From positions 45,168,890 to 45,232,889 of the forward strand of contig NC_083571.1 of the NCBI RefSeq assembly GCF_027579695.1: DNA of 64,000 bases. The letters run 5' to 3'. The translations under genes were made by a program, and so were the position numbers. Position 1 is the stretch's first letter, and every line of letters starts with the position of its first letter. The notes below the pieces were generated by a model that saw only the letters and a list, made by a program, of their open reading frames with translations, was not told the origin of the DNA and ran no database searches. Origin of the DNA: Neoarius graeffei (lineage: Eukaryota; Chordata; Actinopteri; Siluriformes; Ariidae). Shown here piece by piece: positions 1 to 8,892 of the stretch.

Positions 1-726
1 TAGGGCAGCTCTGGATGGTGGGATGTTGTTATAAGGCCGTTGTTTGCGGGCAAAAAGATCAAGACGAGTCTCATTAACTTTCGTTGAAATGCTTGACCGA
101 TCGTACATGATAACAACAAATTCCTCAATGACATCAATGTCTTGCTCTGTCAAAGAGTCACATGGTTTGCTTAGACTACGGAACGTTTCTGTGGCGTTGT
201 CACACACATTCCAGGCCTGCCATGCTGTCTTTTTCCCTTTTCCAACAAACGCGGAAACGGTATCACAACCCGTGAATGCATGGAAAAAAGGCAATGCCTT
301 TGATCTTGGACCCAGGTTGGCTACAATGGTATGAATTGGTAACCATCTCATATCTTTCCCTTTTCCGAATGTTATCCATAACTGTTCTAAACCCAAATCA
401 TCAAACACAGACACACCAATTACAACAACATCTGTGTCGGAGGAAACGATATTGACGGATTTACAATCACTAATCGCTGCATGCTTTGCATGCAGAAACA
501 TCCTAGTATCGGCCTCTTCGTGAGTACAGGGTGTCAATTCGGATACGACATCACGACCTGTATATACGGGGCGGATCGTAATGTATTTGGGAGACTTTGT
601 ATGAACAAAGCTTACACTGAACCCCATGCCGAGTTTAACGGCAGTAAATTGCACCATTGTGCCCTGGTAGTGTTTGCAATTTACTCTTTTGAGAATATAA
701 AACAACAGTTTCTTAGTTGCCCTTTT
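1..726 (-). pseudogene. Fragment of transposon-associated PIN/FEN-like protein
   Basis: The minus strand is open for about 240 codons from 726 to the window edge, without a stop, and the frame continues beyond position 1. In order it reads a block ending HEEADTRMFLHAKHA (around 490-530), then SSDTDVVVIG, then FFHAFTGCDTVSAFVGKGKK (around 240-290). I recognise these blocks from uncharacterised multicopy proteins of fish and marine invertebrates. The EEAD and DTD acidic pairs resemble the metal-binding acids of PIN/FEN-type nucleases, but that link is my inference. Upstream of 726 the frame is broken by a TGA and the similarity seems to slip into another frame, so this is probably a decayed copy. 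The plus-strand ORFs here are shadows. The family call is good, the function uncertain. Confidence 0.5.
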
Positions 727-1080
727 GAATCAAACTTTTATCATGCTCCTGGACAGTTTTGATCCAGGTTGAATTATTTTGAAAGAATAGTCATTATAAC
801 TTCACTCACATAATAACCAAAGCCTTCTACATTAAAATTGTGAAAATCCGGCCAAAAAAATGACCTCGATAAAAATATATGTCCATATTTCGGAAATTTG
901 GTTGTTGAAAATGACGCCATTTTGAAAACGGCGGCGGCCATCTTTAAAATGGCGGAAATCATGATGGCCAACGATTGTTTTGGAAACAGTATGGTTTGAT
1001 CTACATGTGTGCCAATTTTCATGCTTTGCTCACCAAGTGAAATATTCTGGTGAAAATTTCATGTTAGCCGCTACACTACT
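727..1080. other. No gene seen; A/T-rich segment with GCC-rich core
   Basis: I see no coding signal. Near 915-960 lie alternating patches related to AAAATGGCGG and GGCGGCGGCCATC. They read through a short minus-strand ORF (774-1022) that looks compositional rather than real. The stretch may be the 3' part of the mobile element that also supplied the frame at 1-726. Confidence 0.4.
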
Positions 1081-1527
1081 GTGACAGGTAGCATAAATAG
1101 GAGATTTTCAGCTAATGCAAAACTTTCCTCAGATTCTGCTTGTCTTGACCCTAAAATATTTCCTGAAATAAAGGCAAATGTGCTCCTCAACCCAGTGCTC
1201 CAGGGAATCAGCAAATGTCTGCTTAGGTTTGATGACAGAGCTACTCTTGGAACATTACATACTGAGCTGTCTAGCATTGCATCCCAGTGGGAGAGACTGA
1301 AGAAGTCCCCTCTGGAAGGTTACACTGTCAGGACAGGTAGTGAGATAGCACTAAAAGGTCAGGAGGATAGTGGTAGACTGTCATATTTGGAACCAAAGAT
1401 AGAACTGGAGAGCAGGATCTGTTCTTCCTGCAAAAACTGTGCCATTTGTGTTCATCGAATCCTCTCACAGTATAACCTCCTCACAGATGCTTACACTAGT
1501 GCACTGCTTAGGTGGCTGTTGATGTTG
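1081..1527 (+). pseudogene. Possible hAT-like transposase C-terminal fragment
   Basis: The frame encodes about 149 residues ending in a cysteine-containing block CKNCAICVHRILSQYNLLTD. That block, with the preceding SIASQWERLKK segment, resembles the region just before the C-terminal dimerisation domain of hAT-type and 52-kDa-repressor-like transposase proteins in fish. The frame stops before the expected dimerisation motif and no N-terminal half is present. An A-run follows at about 1577-1592. The resemblance is from memory only; it could be another zinc-finger fragment. Confidence 0.3.
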
Positions 1528-2142
1528 TAGATGCTGTTAATGCCATTTACAGTTCTAAGCATGAACCAAAATTTGTAAAAAAAAAAAAAAAAATAGTGCA
1601 ACATGCCTCTCTGTCAGGAAGAGTGAGATACTTGAATTTAATTTGTCATTTATTTGACATATTTTGTTAACGTATTAACCTATTCTTGAAGTGAAATATT
1701 ATTTAAATTCTACATGTTTATTGAAACACGTTAGCAATAAAAACTACAAGATAGTAAGCACTGAACTGTTGCTTCATTTATCCAATTTCCTCCACCATGA
1801 AAAAGTGGGCCGGTCATGGGCATGAAACTCCCAGACTGAAAACTGGCTCCACTCCAGCTCCGATTGTGGTGCTAAGAGAACCCGACTGTACTTACATTGG
1901 GCTATACAATTATTTGACAGCACCTGTTATTGACATGGGTCTGCCATGTGAAACTACAATGTTCCAAAGATGGACTAAAAGTGCATATTTGCCCCGTGCT
2001 TTCTTACCGTTTTGTTTCATGAAGTGAAACACAGTGAAAAATATTTTTTCATTACCAAGGTTGGAACTGAAATTAAAAAAAGAATATAGGCAGTCACAAA
2101 ACTGAAAAAAAAAAGATTGTCATACGGAGAATGGTTGCTCAC
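1528..2142. other. No gene seen; A/T-rich, A-run at 1577-1592
   Basis: The segment is A/T-rich with a 16-base A-run and short non-significant ORFs. It ends at the boundary of the minus-strand LTR at 2143. Confidence 0.4.
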
Positions 2143-2592
2143 TGTCAGGTGCGTGAGGTAGGTGGATGTAAGTGCAGAAGTAAGTTTAATAATAAACAAC
2201 AGTGCAGTGTATATGCAAAGTGCACAAACACACACAAAGGCAAACAGTCCAAGACAGCAGGCTAAATCCAAATCGTAAAACAGGCAAAAGGGTCGGGCGA
2301 GGTGCAAACAGCATATCAGAGGCAACGCGAGAACGGGAGCGAGAAACAGGCACAGGAATCAGGAAAACAGGAAATCAAGAACATGGGTAGAAAGGCTCGG
2401 TAATGCGTACAGACGCAATATAATACTTCGCATTGATTGTGCGTCAGCACAGTCCTTAAATAGGTGCACACATAGCTCCTTAATAGAGTTCAGCTGCACA
2501 TCTTTAACAGCGTGCATGCTGGAGTCCACTCGACGCATGCGCAGCCCAAGGTGCGCCTTCAGCTGCAAGCGCCACAGTGCACAGGACTGACA
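2143..2592 (-). repeat. 3' LTR of the gag-less element (450 bp)
   Basis: On the minus strand the repeat starts TGTCAG at 2592 and ends CTGACA at 2143, with inverted terminal hexamers. A TATTTAAG box lies about 31 bases upstream of GCGAAGTATT, the presumed start of the R region. It is the complete copy. The 8499-8892 copy matches it but lacks the first ~55 bases of U3. Confidence 0.7.
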
Positions 2593-2897
2593 GAACCCCG
2601 TCCCAAAGAGCTCCCACTGGGAGCGAAAATCCATCATATTTGGCTCCGATGGGGTTTGGGCTCAGGTTCAGGACAAGACTTGGATTCTTGACTAGGAGTG
2701 GGCTTGAGCTTGGGACTTGACTTGGGCTCTGGGCTGGAACCATGGTCAGACTCCGGACTTGACTTAGGTCTTGGACTTGGCTCAGCTCCAGGACTGAAGG
2801 TGGACTCAAGCTTCGGGTTGGATTTGGGCTCTGGAGATGACTTGAGCTTTGGGCTGGACTCTGGCTCCAGCTCAGGAGATGACTCAGACTTGAGTTC
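2593..2897 (-). other. 3' part of Pro/Ser/Glu-rich internal region
   Basis: On the minus strand this stretch encodes short repeats of SSPEPKS type down to about 2634, in the same phase as the frame ending at 7141, before the segment preceding the 3' LTR. It is the remainder of the internal region that the Gypsy copy at 2898-7140 interrupted. Confidence 0.55.
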
Positions 2898-2910
2898 TGT
2901 TAATTCTTGG

Positions 2911-3211
2911 ATGCCCAAGTGACCTCGAAACTCTGATCTCACATGCTATTCGTCTGGACAACAGGATTAGAGAACGCCGCCAAGTCCTGAGTCTCCCCGG
3001 CCTCACTGCCTCTACATGGAGCCCATCTACCTCCTCCAGTGACTGTCCAGAGCCCATGCAAGTTGGCTGTACTCGTCTCTCCGTAGCCGAGAGGGAGCGC
3101 AGAAGGAGGGACAAGTGCTGCATCTACTGTGGCAAGCCTGGTCACTTCTGAGCATCATGTCCCGAGTTCTTGGGAAAAGGACCGCCCCGTCCAGCCGAGG
3201 GAGGGTTGTGA
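2911..3211 (+). pseudogene. gag: Gypsy gag C-terminus with CCHC zinc knuckle
   Basis: The gag frame opens near 2911 with LISHAIRLDNRIRERR, a block typical of Ty3/Gypsy gag. It reaches a nucleic-acid-binding knuckle with the pattern C-X2-C-X4-H-X4-C (first Cys codon 3119-3121). The codon two after the histidine is TGA (3149-3151), where this family normally has Arg, a one-base CGA-to-TGA change. The natural gag stop is TGA at 3209-3211. Gag is the capsid/nucleocapsid precursor of the retrotransposon particle. The N-terminal two thirds are missing. Confidence 0.75.
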
Positions 3212-5148
3212 CGGGGCCTACCCTCTCTCTCGGACTCCCTGGCCAAGAAATCTACATCCTGGTCTCCATCTCCTGGGGTGAGTCCGTCCACTCTTGTCAA
3301 GCCTTGTTAGACTCAGGGGCGGCTGGAAACTTTATGGATATCCACTTCTCCCAAAGCATCAATGTCCCGACTGCACCTCTTGAAGTCCCACTGTCTGTGT
3401 CTGCCCTCGATGGCCAAGTGTTAGGTGATGGAAGAATCACCCAAGTTACTTCTCCAGTCTTCCTCCAGTCTCAAGGTCACAAGGAAGAAATATCCCTGCA
3501 CCTGATTCCTTCACCTGAGTTCCCAGTTATTCTAGGTCTTCCTTGGCTTACCCGCCACAACCCTCGTATAGACTGGGTCACTAGCCAGGTTGTGGAATGG
3601 GGCCCTGCATGCCATGCCTCTTGTCTGCTCTCTAGCTCTCCTGTGTCTCCTGCCGAGCCCCCTGATCTCACCGAGCTATCTCAAGTTCCCACAGAGTACT
3701 GGGATTTGAAGGAGGTATTCAGCAAGAGCAGGGCTGCCGTTCTTCCTCCGCACCAGGCCTACGACTGTGCCATCGACTTGCTCCCTGGGACTACCCCTCC
3801 TCGTGGCAGACTGCTTTCCCTCTCTCAGCCAGAATGCAAGGCCATGGAGGAATACCTCAAAGACGCCCTGGTCTCTGGGTTCATTCGACCCTCCACCTCA
3901 CCTGCTGGTGCCGGCTTCTTCTTTGTCGGCAAGAAGGATGGGGGGCTCCGACCATGTATTGACTACAGGGGCCTGAACAAGATCACTGTGCGCAACCGAT
4001 ATCCCCTTCTGCTGATGTCCACAGCATTCGACCTGCTCCAAGGCGCCACCGTCTTCACCAAGTTGGACCTACGGAACGCATACCACCTCATCCGTATCCG
4101 ACAGGGAGACGAGTGGAAGACTGCCTTTAACACCCTGTCTGGGCACTACGAATACCAGGTGATGCCCTTCGGACTCACCAACGCACCAGCTGTTTTTCAG
4201 GCCCTAATCAACGACGTCTTGAGGGACATGATTAACCTGTACGTTTTTGTCTACCTCGATGACATCCTTATCTTTTCCAAGACCGTGCAGGAGCACCGCC
4301 ACCATGTCCGCCAGGTTCTCCAGAGGCTGCTACAGAACAATCTGTTCGCCAAGGCCCAGAAATGCGAATTTCATGTTCCCGAGGTCTCCTTTCTGGGTTT
4401 TATTGTACGGACAGGCCAACTCCAAATGGACCCAGCCAAGACCCTGGCCGTCCGGGACTGGCCCACTCCCAAGTCCGTCAAAGAGGTTCAGCGGTTCTTA
4501 GGATTTGCTAACTTCTACCACAAGTTTATCAGGAACTTTACTTCTGTAGCAGCACCCATGTCGGACCTCACCAAAGGGACAGGTGGATCTTATGTCTGGT
4601 CTCCTCAGGCAGAAAAGGCATTCAAAGACCTCAAGCACCGCTTCTGCACGGCACCCATTCTGGTCCTCCCGGACACCTCCCAACCATTCATCGTGGAGGT
4701 GGACGCCTTGGACAGTGGTGTCGGTGTGGTGCTCTCTCAACGTTCGGAAGGAAAGCTGCACCCCTGCGCTTACTTCTCCCACCGCCTGAGTCCTGCGGAG
4801 TCCCGGTATGATGTGGGGGATCGAGAACTGCTAGCGGCCAAACTGGCCCTTGAGGAGTGGAGGCACTGGCTGGAGGGAGCGCAACATCCATTCCTGGTTT
4901 GGACGGACCACAAGAACCTGGAGTACCTCCAGCAAGCCAAGAGACTGAACCCACAACAGGCTAGGTGGGCCCTGTTTTTCAGTCGGTTTGACTTCACCCT
5001 CTCGTACCGCCCCGGCTCCAAGAACACCAAACCTGACGCACTGTCCAGGCTGTTCTCTGCCACTAACAGGGAGAGTGAAGTCGGGCCTATTATCCCTGTG
5101 TCCCGGATTGTGGCCCCTGTCCGCTGGGGTATTGAGGAGGCCGTCTGA
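3115..5148 (+). pseudogene. pol: Gypsy pol: protease, reverse transcriptase, RNase H
   Basis: The 677-codon frame lies in the -1 register relative to gag and is probably entered by frameshifting at 3172-3178, not at an ATG. Aspartic protease active site LLDSGA is at residues 64-69. Reverse transcriptase follows, with the catalytic YLDD box at residues 380-383 (4252-4263), then RNase H with a TDHKNLEYL motif near residue 598. The order protease-RT-RNase H-integrase defines Ty3/Gypsy. A TGA at 5146-5148 separates this from integrase in the same frame and looks like another CGA-to-TGA change. RT copies the element RNA, RNase H removes the template, and the protease matures gag-pol. Confidence 0.85.
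3172..3233 (+). promoter_or_regulatory. -1 ribosomal frameshift signal between gag and pol
   Basis: In the gag frame the bases G GGA AAA (3172-3178) form the canonical X XXY YYZ slippery heptamer. After a 5-base spacer, GCCCCGTC (3184-3191) pairs perfectly with GACGGGGC (3210-3217). The loop can also pair downstream, CCGAG (3195-3199) with CTCGG (3229-3233) and GAGGG (3201-3205) with CCCTC (3221-3225), so a pseudoknot is possible. Pol is in the -1 frame and gag stops inside the stem. PEG10, a domesticated sushi-type element, uses the related heptamer GGGAAAC. Confidence 0.75.
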
Positions 5149-6599
5149 CGAGCCCAACGCCAGGACCCCGGTCCTGGGACGGGGCCACCGGGCCTCTTGT
5201 ACATCCCACATCAAGCCCGGGCCAAGGTTCTCCAGTGGGGTCACTCTTCCCCTCTCACCGCCCACCCGGGAGCTCAGAGGACCCTGGACTTCCTGAAAAG
5301 AAGCTTCTGGTGGCCTAACATGGAGAAGGAAGTAAGGTCATTTGTCCTGTCCTGTGAGGTCTGCACCAGAACCAAGAACCCGCGACAGCGTCCCCAGGGT
5401 CTCCTGCATCCTCTGACCATTCCCCGGCGTCCCTGGTCCCATGTGGCAGTCGACTTCATCACGGGTCTCCCTGAGTCACAAGGTAACACTGTCATATTGG
5501 TCATAGTTGACAGATTCTCCAAGGCCTGCCACTTTTTACCACTGTGCAAGCTCCCTTCTGCTCTTGAAACTGCTAAACTATTATTCACTCATGTCTTCCG
5601 AGTCTTTGGTCTCCCGCAGGACATCGTCTCAGACCGAGGGCCCCAGTTCTCCTCCCGAGTGTGGCACGGGTTCTGCAAGGTCATCGGAGCCACTGCCAAC
5701 CTCTCCTCTGGGTTTCACCCACAGTCCAATGGCCAGACGGAGAGGCTCAACCAGGACCTGGAAACCACCCTGCGAGGCCTGGCTATGGATAACCCGACAT
5801 CGTGGAGCACCTGGCTGCCATGGGCGGAGTACGCCCACAACACCCTGCAGTCATCGGCCACCAAGCTGTCGCAATTCCAGTGCCAATTCGGGTTCCAGCC
5901 ACCTCTGTTCCCGGACTGTTCCCGGAGGACGCAGGGGTGCCCTCGGTCAACCAATATGTGAAACGGTGTTGCAAGACCTGGAGCAAGGTCAGGAAGACCC
6001 TCATACAGACCTCCAGAACCAACCAGACTCAGGCCAACTGCCATAGAAGACCTGCCCACGCTTTCCGCCCTGGGCAGTGGGTTTGGCTGTCCACTAAGGA
6101 CCTTCCGCTGCGGGTGGAGAACCGCAAGCTTGCTCCTCGCTACATTGGCCCCTTCAAGGTGGTGCGCAGGGTGAACCCTGTCGCCTACCGGCTCCAGTTG
6201 CCCCAGACTCTGAGGATCAACCCCACATTCCATGTTTCCCTGTTGCGGCCCGTTCTGATGTCCACGTATGTCCCTGCCCCTAGGAACCCCCCACCCCCCC
6301 GCATCTTCCAGGGTCAGACTGTGTTCACCATGCATCGCCTGCTTGACTCCCACCGGGTCCGCGGCGGGCTTCAATATCTAGTAGATTGGGAGGGCTATGG
6401 CCCTGAGGAACGCTGTTGGGTCCCCGCCCGGGACATTCTAGATAAAGGACTATGTCGGGACTTCCATTCGGCCCATCCAGATCGCCCTGGGAACGTCAGG
6501 AGACGCTCCTGGGGGGGGGTCCTGTTAGGACTGGGACTGTTTTGGCCTCTAGAGGCCGCTGTTATTTCCTTTTCTTGTCATGTTTGTTTTGGCCTCTAG
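5149..6599 (+). pseudogene. Gypsy integrase with C-terminal chromodomain, frameshifted
   Basis: The frame continues from RNase H after the TGA. It has the zinc-binding N-terminal region, then the DDE core: [19 protein letters not shown] and NGQTERLN supply the Asp, Asp and Glu. Near 5910-5935 the 11-mer TGTTCCCGGAC/G occurs twice in tandem. The extra copy shifts the frame, and the coding similarity continues in the frame that runs to 6599. There a chromodomain (about 6330-6450, including [12 protein letters not shown]) marks the element as a chromovirus. Integrase inserts the DNA copy; the chromodomain is thought to guide target choice. The frame runs a short way into the 3' LTR. Confidence 0.85.
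6511..6519 (+). promoter_or_regulatory. Polypurine tract
   Basis: A run of nine G lies four bases before the 3' LTR (6523), the usual place for the polypurine primer of plus-strand DNA synthesis. Confidence 0.6.
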
Positions 6600-7140
6600 A
6601 GGCTGCCACTGTTCCTGTGTTTTGTGTTTGTGTTGATTGCCTGTTTGTCTTCATTATCGACACCTGTGTTCAATTTATTTTGTGTATAAATACCCCTCTG
6701 TTTGTTCCCTTGTCACGGAGTCTTTTTCCTATGCTATGCTGTTAGTGCTAGTTCCATCTGTCCCATGTACCTTGCTTGTGTCTTTGTATTCTTGGTTTTT
6801 GCTTCTTTCTTTTGGACTTTGTGGATTTTGTTTTGACCTTTTGATCTTCTGAGCGTTTGAGTTTTTGCCTCTTCTTTTCTTAGTTGGATTTTGGACTTTG
6901 ACCCTTTGGATATTTTTGTTTTTTGTACATCTTCTGAGCTTTTGGATTTTCTTTTTGTTTTTTCCATCGGATTGTAAATATTGTATATAGTGTAAATAAA
7001 CTGTTTTTTGATACTCTACTTTCGCCTCACGCCTCTGCACTTGAGTCATCCCCCTGGTGGCCTAGTGCAAACCCCCTAGTGGGGGTTTGCTGGATTATCA
7101 CGCCAGCGATCTGGGTTTGAATCCCAGCAAAACCCTAACA
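6523..7140 (+). repeat. 3' LTR of the Gypsy element (618 bp)
   Basis: It starts TGTTAGGACTGGG and ends AAACCCTAACA. U3 carries the 14-bp palindrome GGCCTCTAGAGGCC at 6544-6557 and a one-base variant at 6591-6604. A TATAAATA box (about 6685) precedes ACGGAGTCTTT, the likely start of R, and an AATAAA signal is near 6995. Relatives lie at 8893-9475 and 16808-17357. This copy alone has an extra segment near 7060 forming a perfect 10-bp hairpin, GCAAACCCCC and its complement around TAGT. Confidence 0.85.
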
Positions 7141-7382
7141 AGTTCTGGATCTGGCTTGGGCTCAGGGCTGGGCTTGAGCTCTGGAGATGACTTGAGCTCT
7201 GGGCTGGACTCTGGCTCCAGTACTGGAGATGACTCAGGTTGGAGTTCTGGAACTGGCTTGAGCTCAGGACAGGAAGCAAGCTTCGACTCAGGCTCCAGGC
7301 TGTATTTGGGCTCAGTAGAGGACTCGAGCTCTGGACTTGACTTGGACTGTGGACTTGACTTGGACTCAGGACTTGGCTCTAG
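7141..7382 (-). other. Continuation of the Pro/Ser/Glu-rich region after a TAA
   Basis: On the minus strand the same SSPE/PEPS repeat coding continues beyond the TAA near 7383 until the Gypsy junction at 7140. It then resumes in phase at 2897. The stop is probably a mutation in this copy. Confidence 0.45.
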
Positions 7383-8324
7383 TTAGAACTCTGGACATAG
7401 CTTGGACTTGGGACTTGACTCAGGCATGGGCTCAAGCTCTGTCAGCGCATTGCTATGGTCCTGGCTAGGCGGCGGGACGATGTTGTCTTCATAGCTGGAC
7501 GAAGGCGCGACAATGACAACAACGTCTTCATAGCCAGCTGAGGCAGAGGTCACTCCGTCGTCCTGTAACACAAGTTCTGGAACAGGCTTAGGTTCTGGCA
7601 CTGGCCTTGACTCTGGCATAGGCAGTGGAGCTGGTGCAGGCTCTGACTCTGGCATTGGCTCTGATGCTCTAGCTGACACGGGCACTGGCTCTGGAGTAGA
7701 TACTGATGCAGGCTCTGACACTGGCTCTGGAGTTGACTCTGACACTGACGCTGGCATGGGTTCTGGAGTAGACACTGTCACAGGCTTTGATGCTGGCTCT
7801 GGCACTAGAGCTGACTCTGAAACTGGCGCTGGCACTGGTTCTGGAGTAGGCACTGGCTCTGACTCCGACTCAGACTCTGGCACTGGTTCTGGAGCTGACA
7901 CTGGTACTGACTCTGACTCCGATTCTGGCACTGGTTCCGAAGCAGACACTGGCTCTGACTCCGACTCTGGCACTGGTTCTGGAGCAGGCATTGGCACTGA
8001 CTCTGGAGCAGACGCTGGCGCTGGCACAGGAACAGACACTGGAGCTGGAACAGGTTCAGACATGGGTTCTGATACTGACTCTGGTTCAAGCATTGATTCA
8101 GGTGCTGGTTCTGGCTGAGAAACCAGCTCTGGAGAGACAGTCTCTAGGAGGGGCTCAGGAGCATCAGCCTCCTCTGCTGTCTCTACATCAGCCACTGGAG
8201 GGAGCTCTGGAGCGACTGCCTCCTCTGCTGCATCAGCCACTGGAGGGAGCTCTGGAGTGATGGCCTCCTCCACTGCGTCAGCCTCCTCCACTGCATCAAC
8301 CACTGGAGGGATCCCCCCCCACAA
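7383..8324 (-). CDS. Pro/Glu/Ser-rich repeat protein of the gag-less LTR element
   Basis: The 313-codon minus-strand frame encodes an acidic, repeat-rich protein. The N-terminal third has degenerate repeats around ITPELPPVADAAEEA. The middle is a long array of PEPVPESESE-type units. The C-terminal end (VVIVAPSSSYEDNIVPPPSQ) is non-repetitive. I see no signal peptide, membrane segment or known enzyme motif. It lies just inside the 5' LTR (8499-8892), where gag would be expected, and beyond its TAA the same kind of coding continues across the Gypsy insertion. The start is uncertain: the ATG sits beside a G-run, and an upstream ATG after the primer site is soon stopped. It could be a nonautonomous structural ORF or expanded low-complexity DNA. 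Confidence 0.4.
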   Translation of the reverse strand: MWGGIPPVVDAVEEADAVEEAITPELPPVADAAEEAVAPELPPVADVETAEEADAPEPLLETVSPELVSQPEPAPESMLEPESVSEPMSEPVPAPVSVPVPAPASAPESVPMPAPEPVPESESEPVSASEPVPESESESVPVSAPEPVPESESESEPVPTPEPVPAPVSESALVPEPASKPVTVSTPEPMPASVSESTPEPVSEPASVSTPEPVPVSARASEPMPESEPAPAPLPMPESRPVPEPKPVPELVLQDDGVTSASAGYEDVVVIVAPSSSYEDNIVPPPSQDHSNALTELEPMPESSPKSKLCPEF

Positions 8325-8498
8325 AAAAAAAATTTAATGGGATTCCTCCTTTTCCAAAGATTCAAAAATGAACTTAAGCATGGCAAAAAAAAAAAAGTCT
8401 GTGAGCTTGGAAGGCATGGGTGCTTGACTCGGATCAGGTAATCTACCCACCTGCGTGCTGAAAAACTTCTGCTACTTCCATTGTATGGTGAAGTATTC

Positions 8499-8892
8499 TG
8501 TCAGGTATGCGAGGTAGGTGGATGTAAGTGCAGAAGTAAGTTTAATAATAAACAACAGTGCAATGTATATGCAAAGTGCACAAACACACACAAAGGCAAA
8601 CAGTCCAAGACAGCAGACTAAATCCAAATCGTAAAACAGGCAAAAGGGTTGGGCAAGGTGCAAACAGCATATCAGAGGCAAAGTGAGAATGGGAGCGAGA
8701 AACGGGCACAGGAATCAGGAAAACAGGAAATCAAGAACACAGGTAGAAAGGCTCGGTAATGCGTACAGACGCAACATAATACTTTGCATTGATTGTGTGT
8801 CAGCACAGTCCTTAAATAGGTGCACACATAGCTCCTTAATAGAGTTCAGGTGCACATCTTTAACAGCGCGCATGCTGGAGTCCACTCGACGC
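8499..8892 (-). repeat. 5' LTR of the gag-less element, truncated
   Basis: This copy matches 2143-2536 closely in the same orientation and ends at 8499 with the same TGTCAG boundary. Its U3 end is cut at CGACGC where another LTR begins at 8893. Directly inside it, on the minus strand, comes GAATACTTCACC. Eight bases of this, ATACTTC plus a neighbour, can pair with the AAGTATT of the presumed R start in the LTR. Confidence 0.7.

Larger units (their letters stand above)
2898..7140 (+). mobile_element. Ty3/Gypsy (sushi/chromovirus type) retrotransposon, internally deleted
   Basis: The element is flanked by the direct repeat AGTTC (2893-2897 and 7141-7145). It starts TGTTA and ends TAACA, but nearly all of the 5' LTR and N-terminal gag has been deleted: the sequence passes from TGTTA straight to the C-terminal third of gag. 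Next come the zinc knuckle, protease, RT, RNase H, integrase, chromodomain, a G-run and a complete 3' LTR (6523-7140). Damage consists of an in-frame TGA in the zinc knuckle (3149-3151), another after RNase H (5146-5148) and an 11-bp tandem duplication in integrase. It is a dead copy, but most motifs are intact, so it is fairly young. Confidence 0.85.
2143..8892 (-). mobile_element. Minus-strand LTR element lacking gag/pol, split by a Gypsy insertion
   Basis: Two near-identical repeats, 2143-2592 and 8499-8892, lie in the same (minus) orientation and bound an internal region of 8498-7141 plus 2897-2593, about 1.66 kb once the plus-strand Gypsy copy at 2898-7140 is removed. Both Gypsy junctions carry AGTTC. 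The internal Pro/Ser/Glu-rich reading frame stays in phase across the insertion site, which shows the two halves were once contiguous. No RT, integrase or zinc knuckle is visible, so the element is probably mobilised in trans by a related Gypsy. The 5' LTR is cut at 8892 by the next retroelement, so no target duplication can be scored. Confidence 0.65.

Noticed and set aside
1797-2027. 76-codon plus-strand ORF before the first LTR
   Set aside because: No family recognised, no exon signals; probably chance.
7756-8118. Plus-strand Gly/Ser/Asp-rich ORF of 120 codons
   Set aside because: Mirror of the hexamer-like repeat that encodes the minus-strand Pro/Glu/Ser frame; no independent support.
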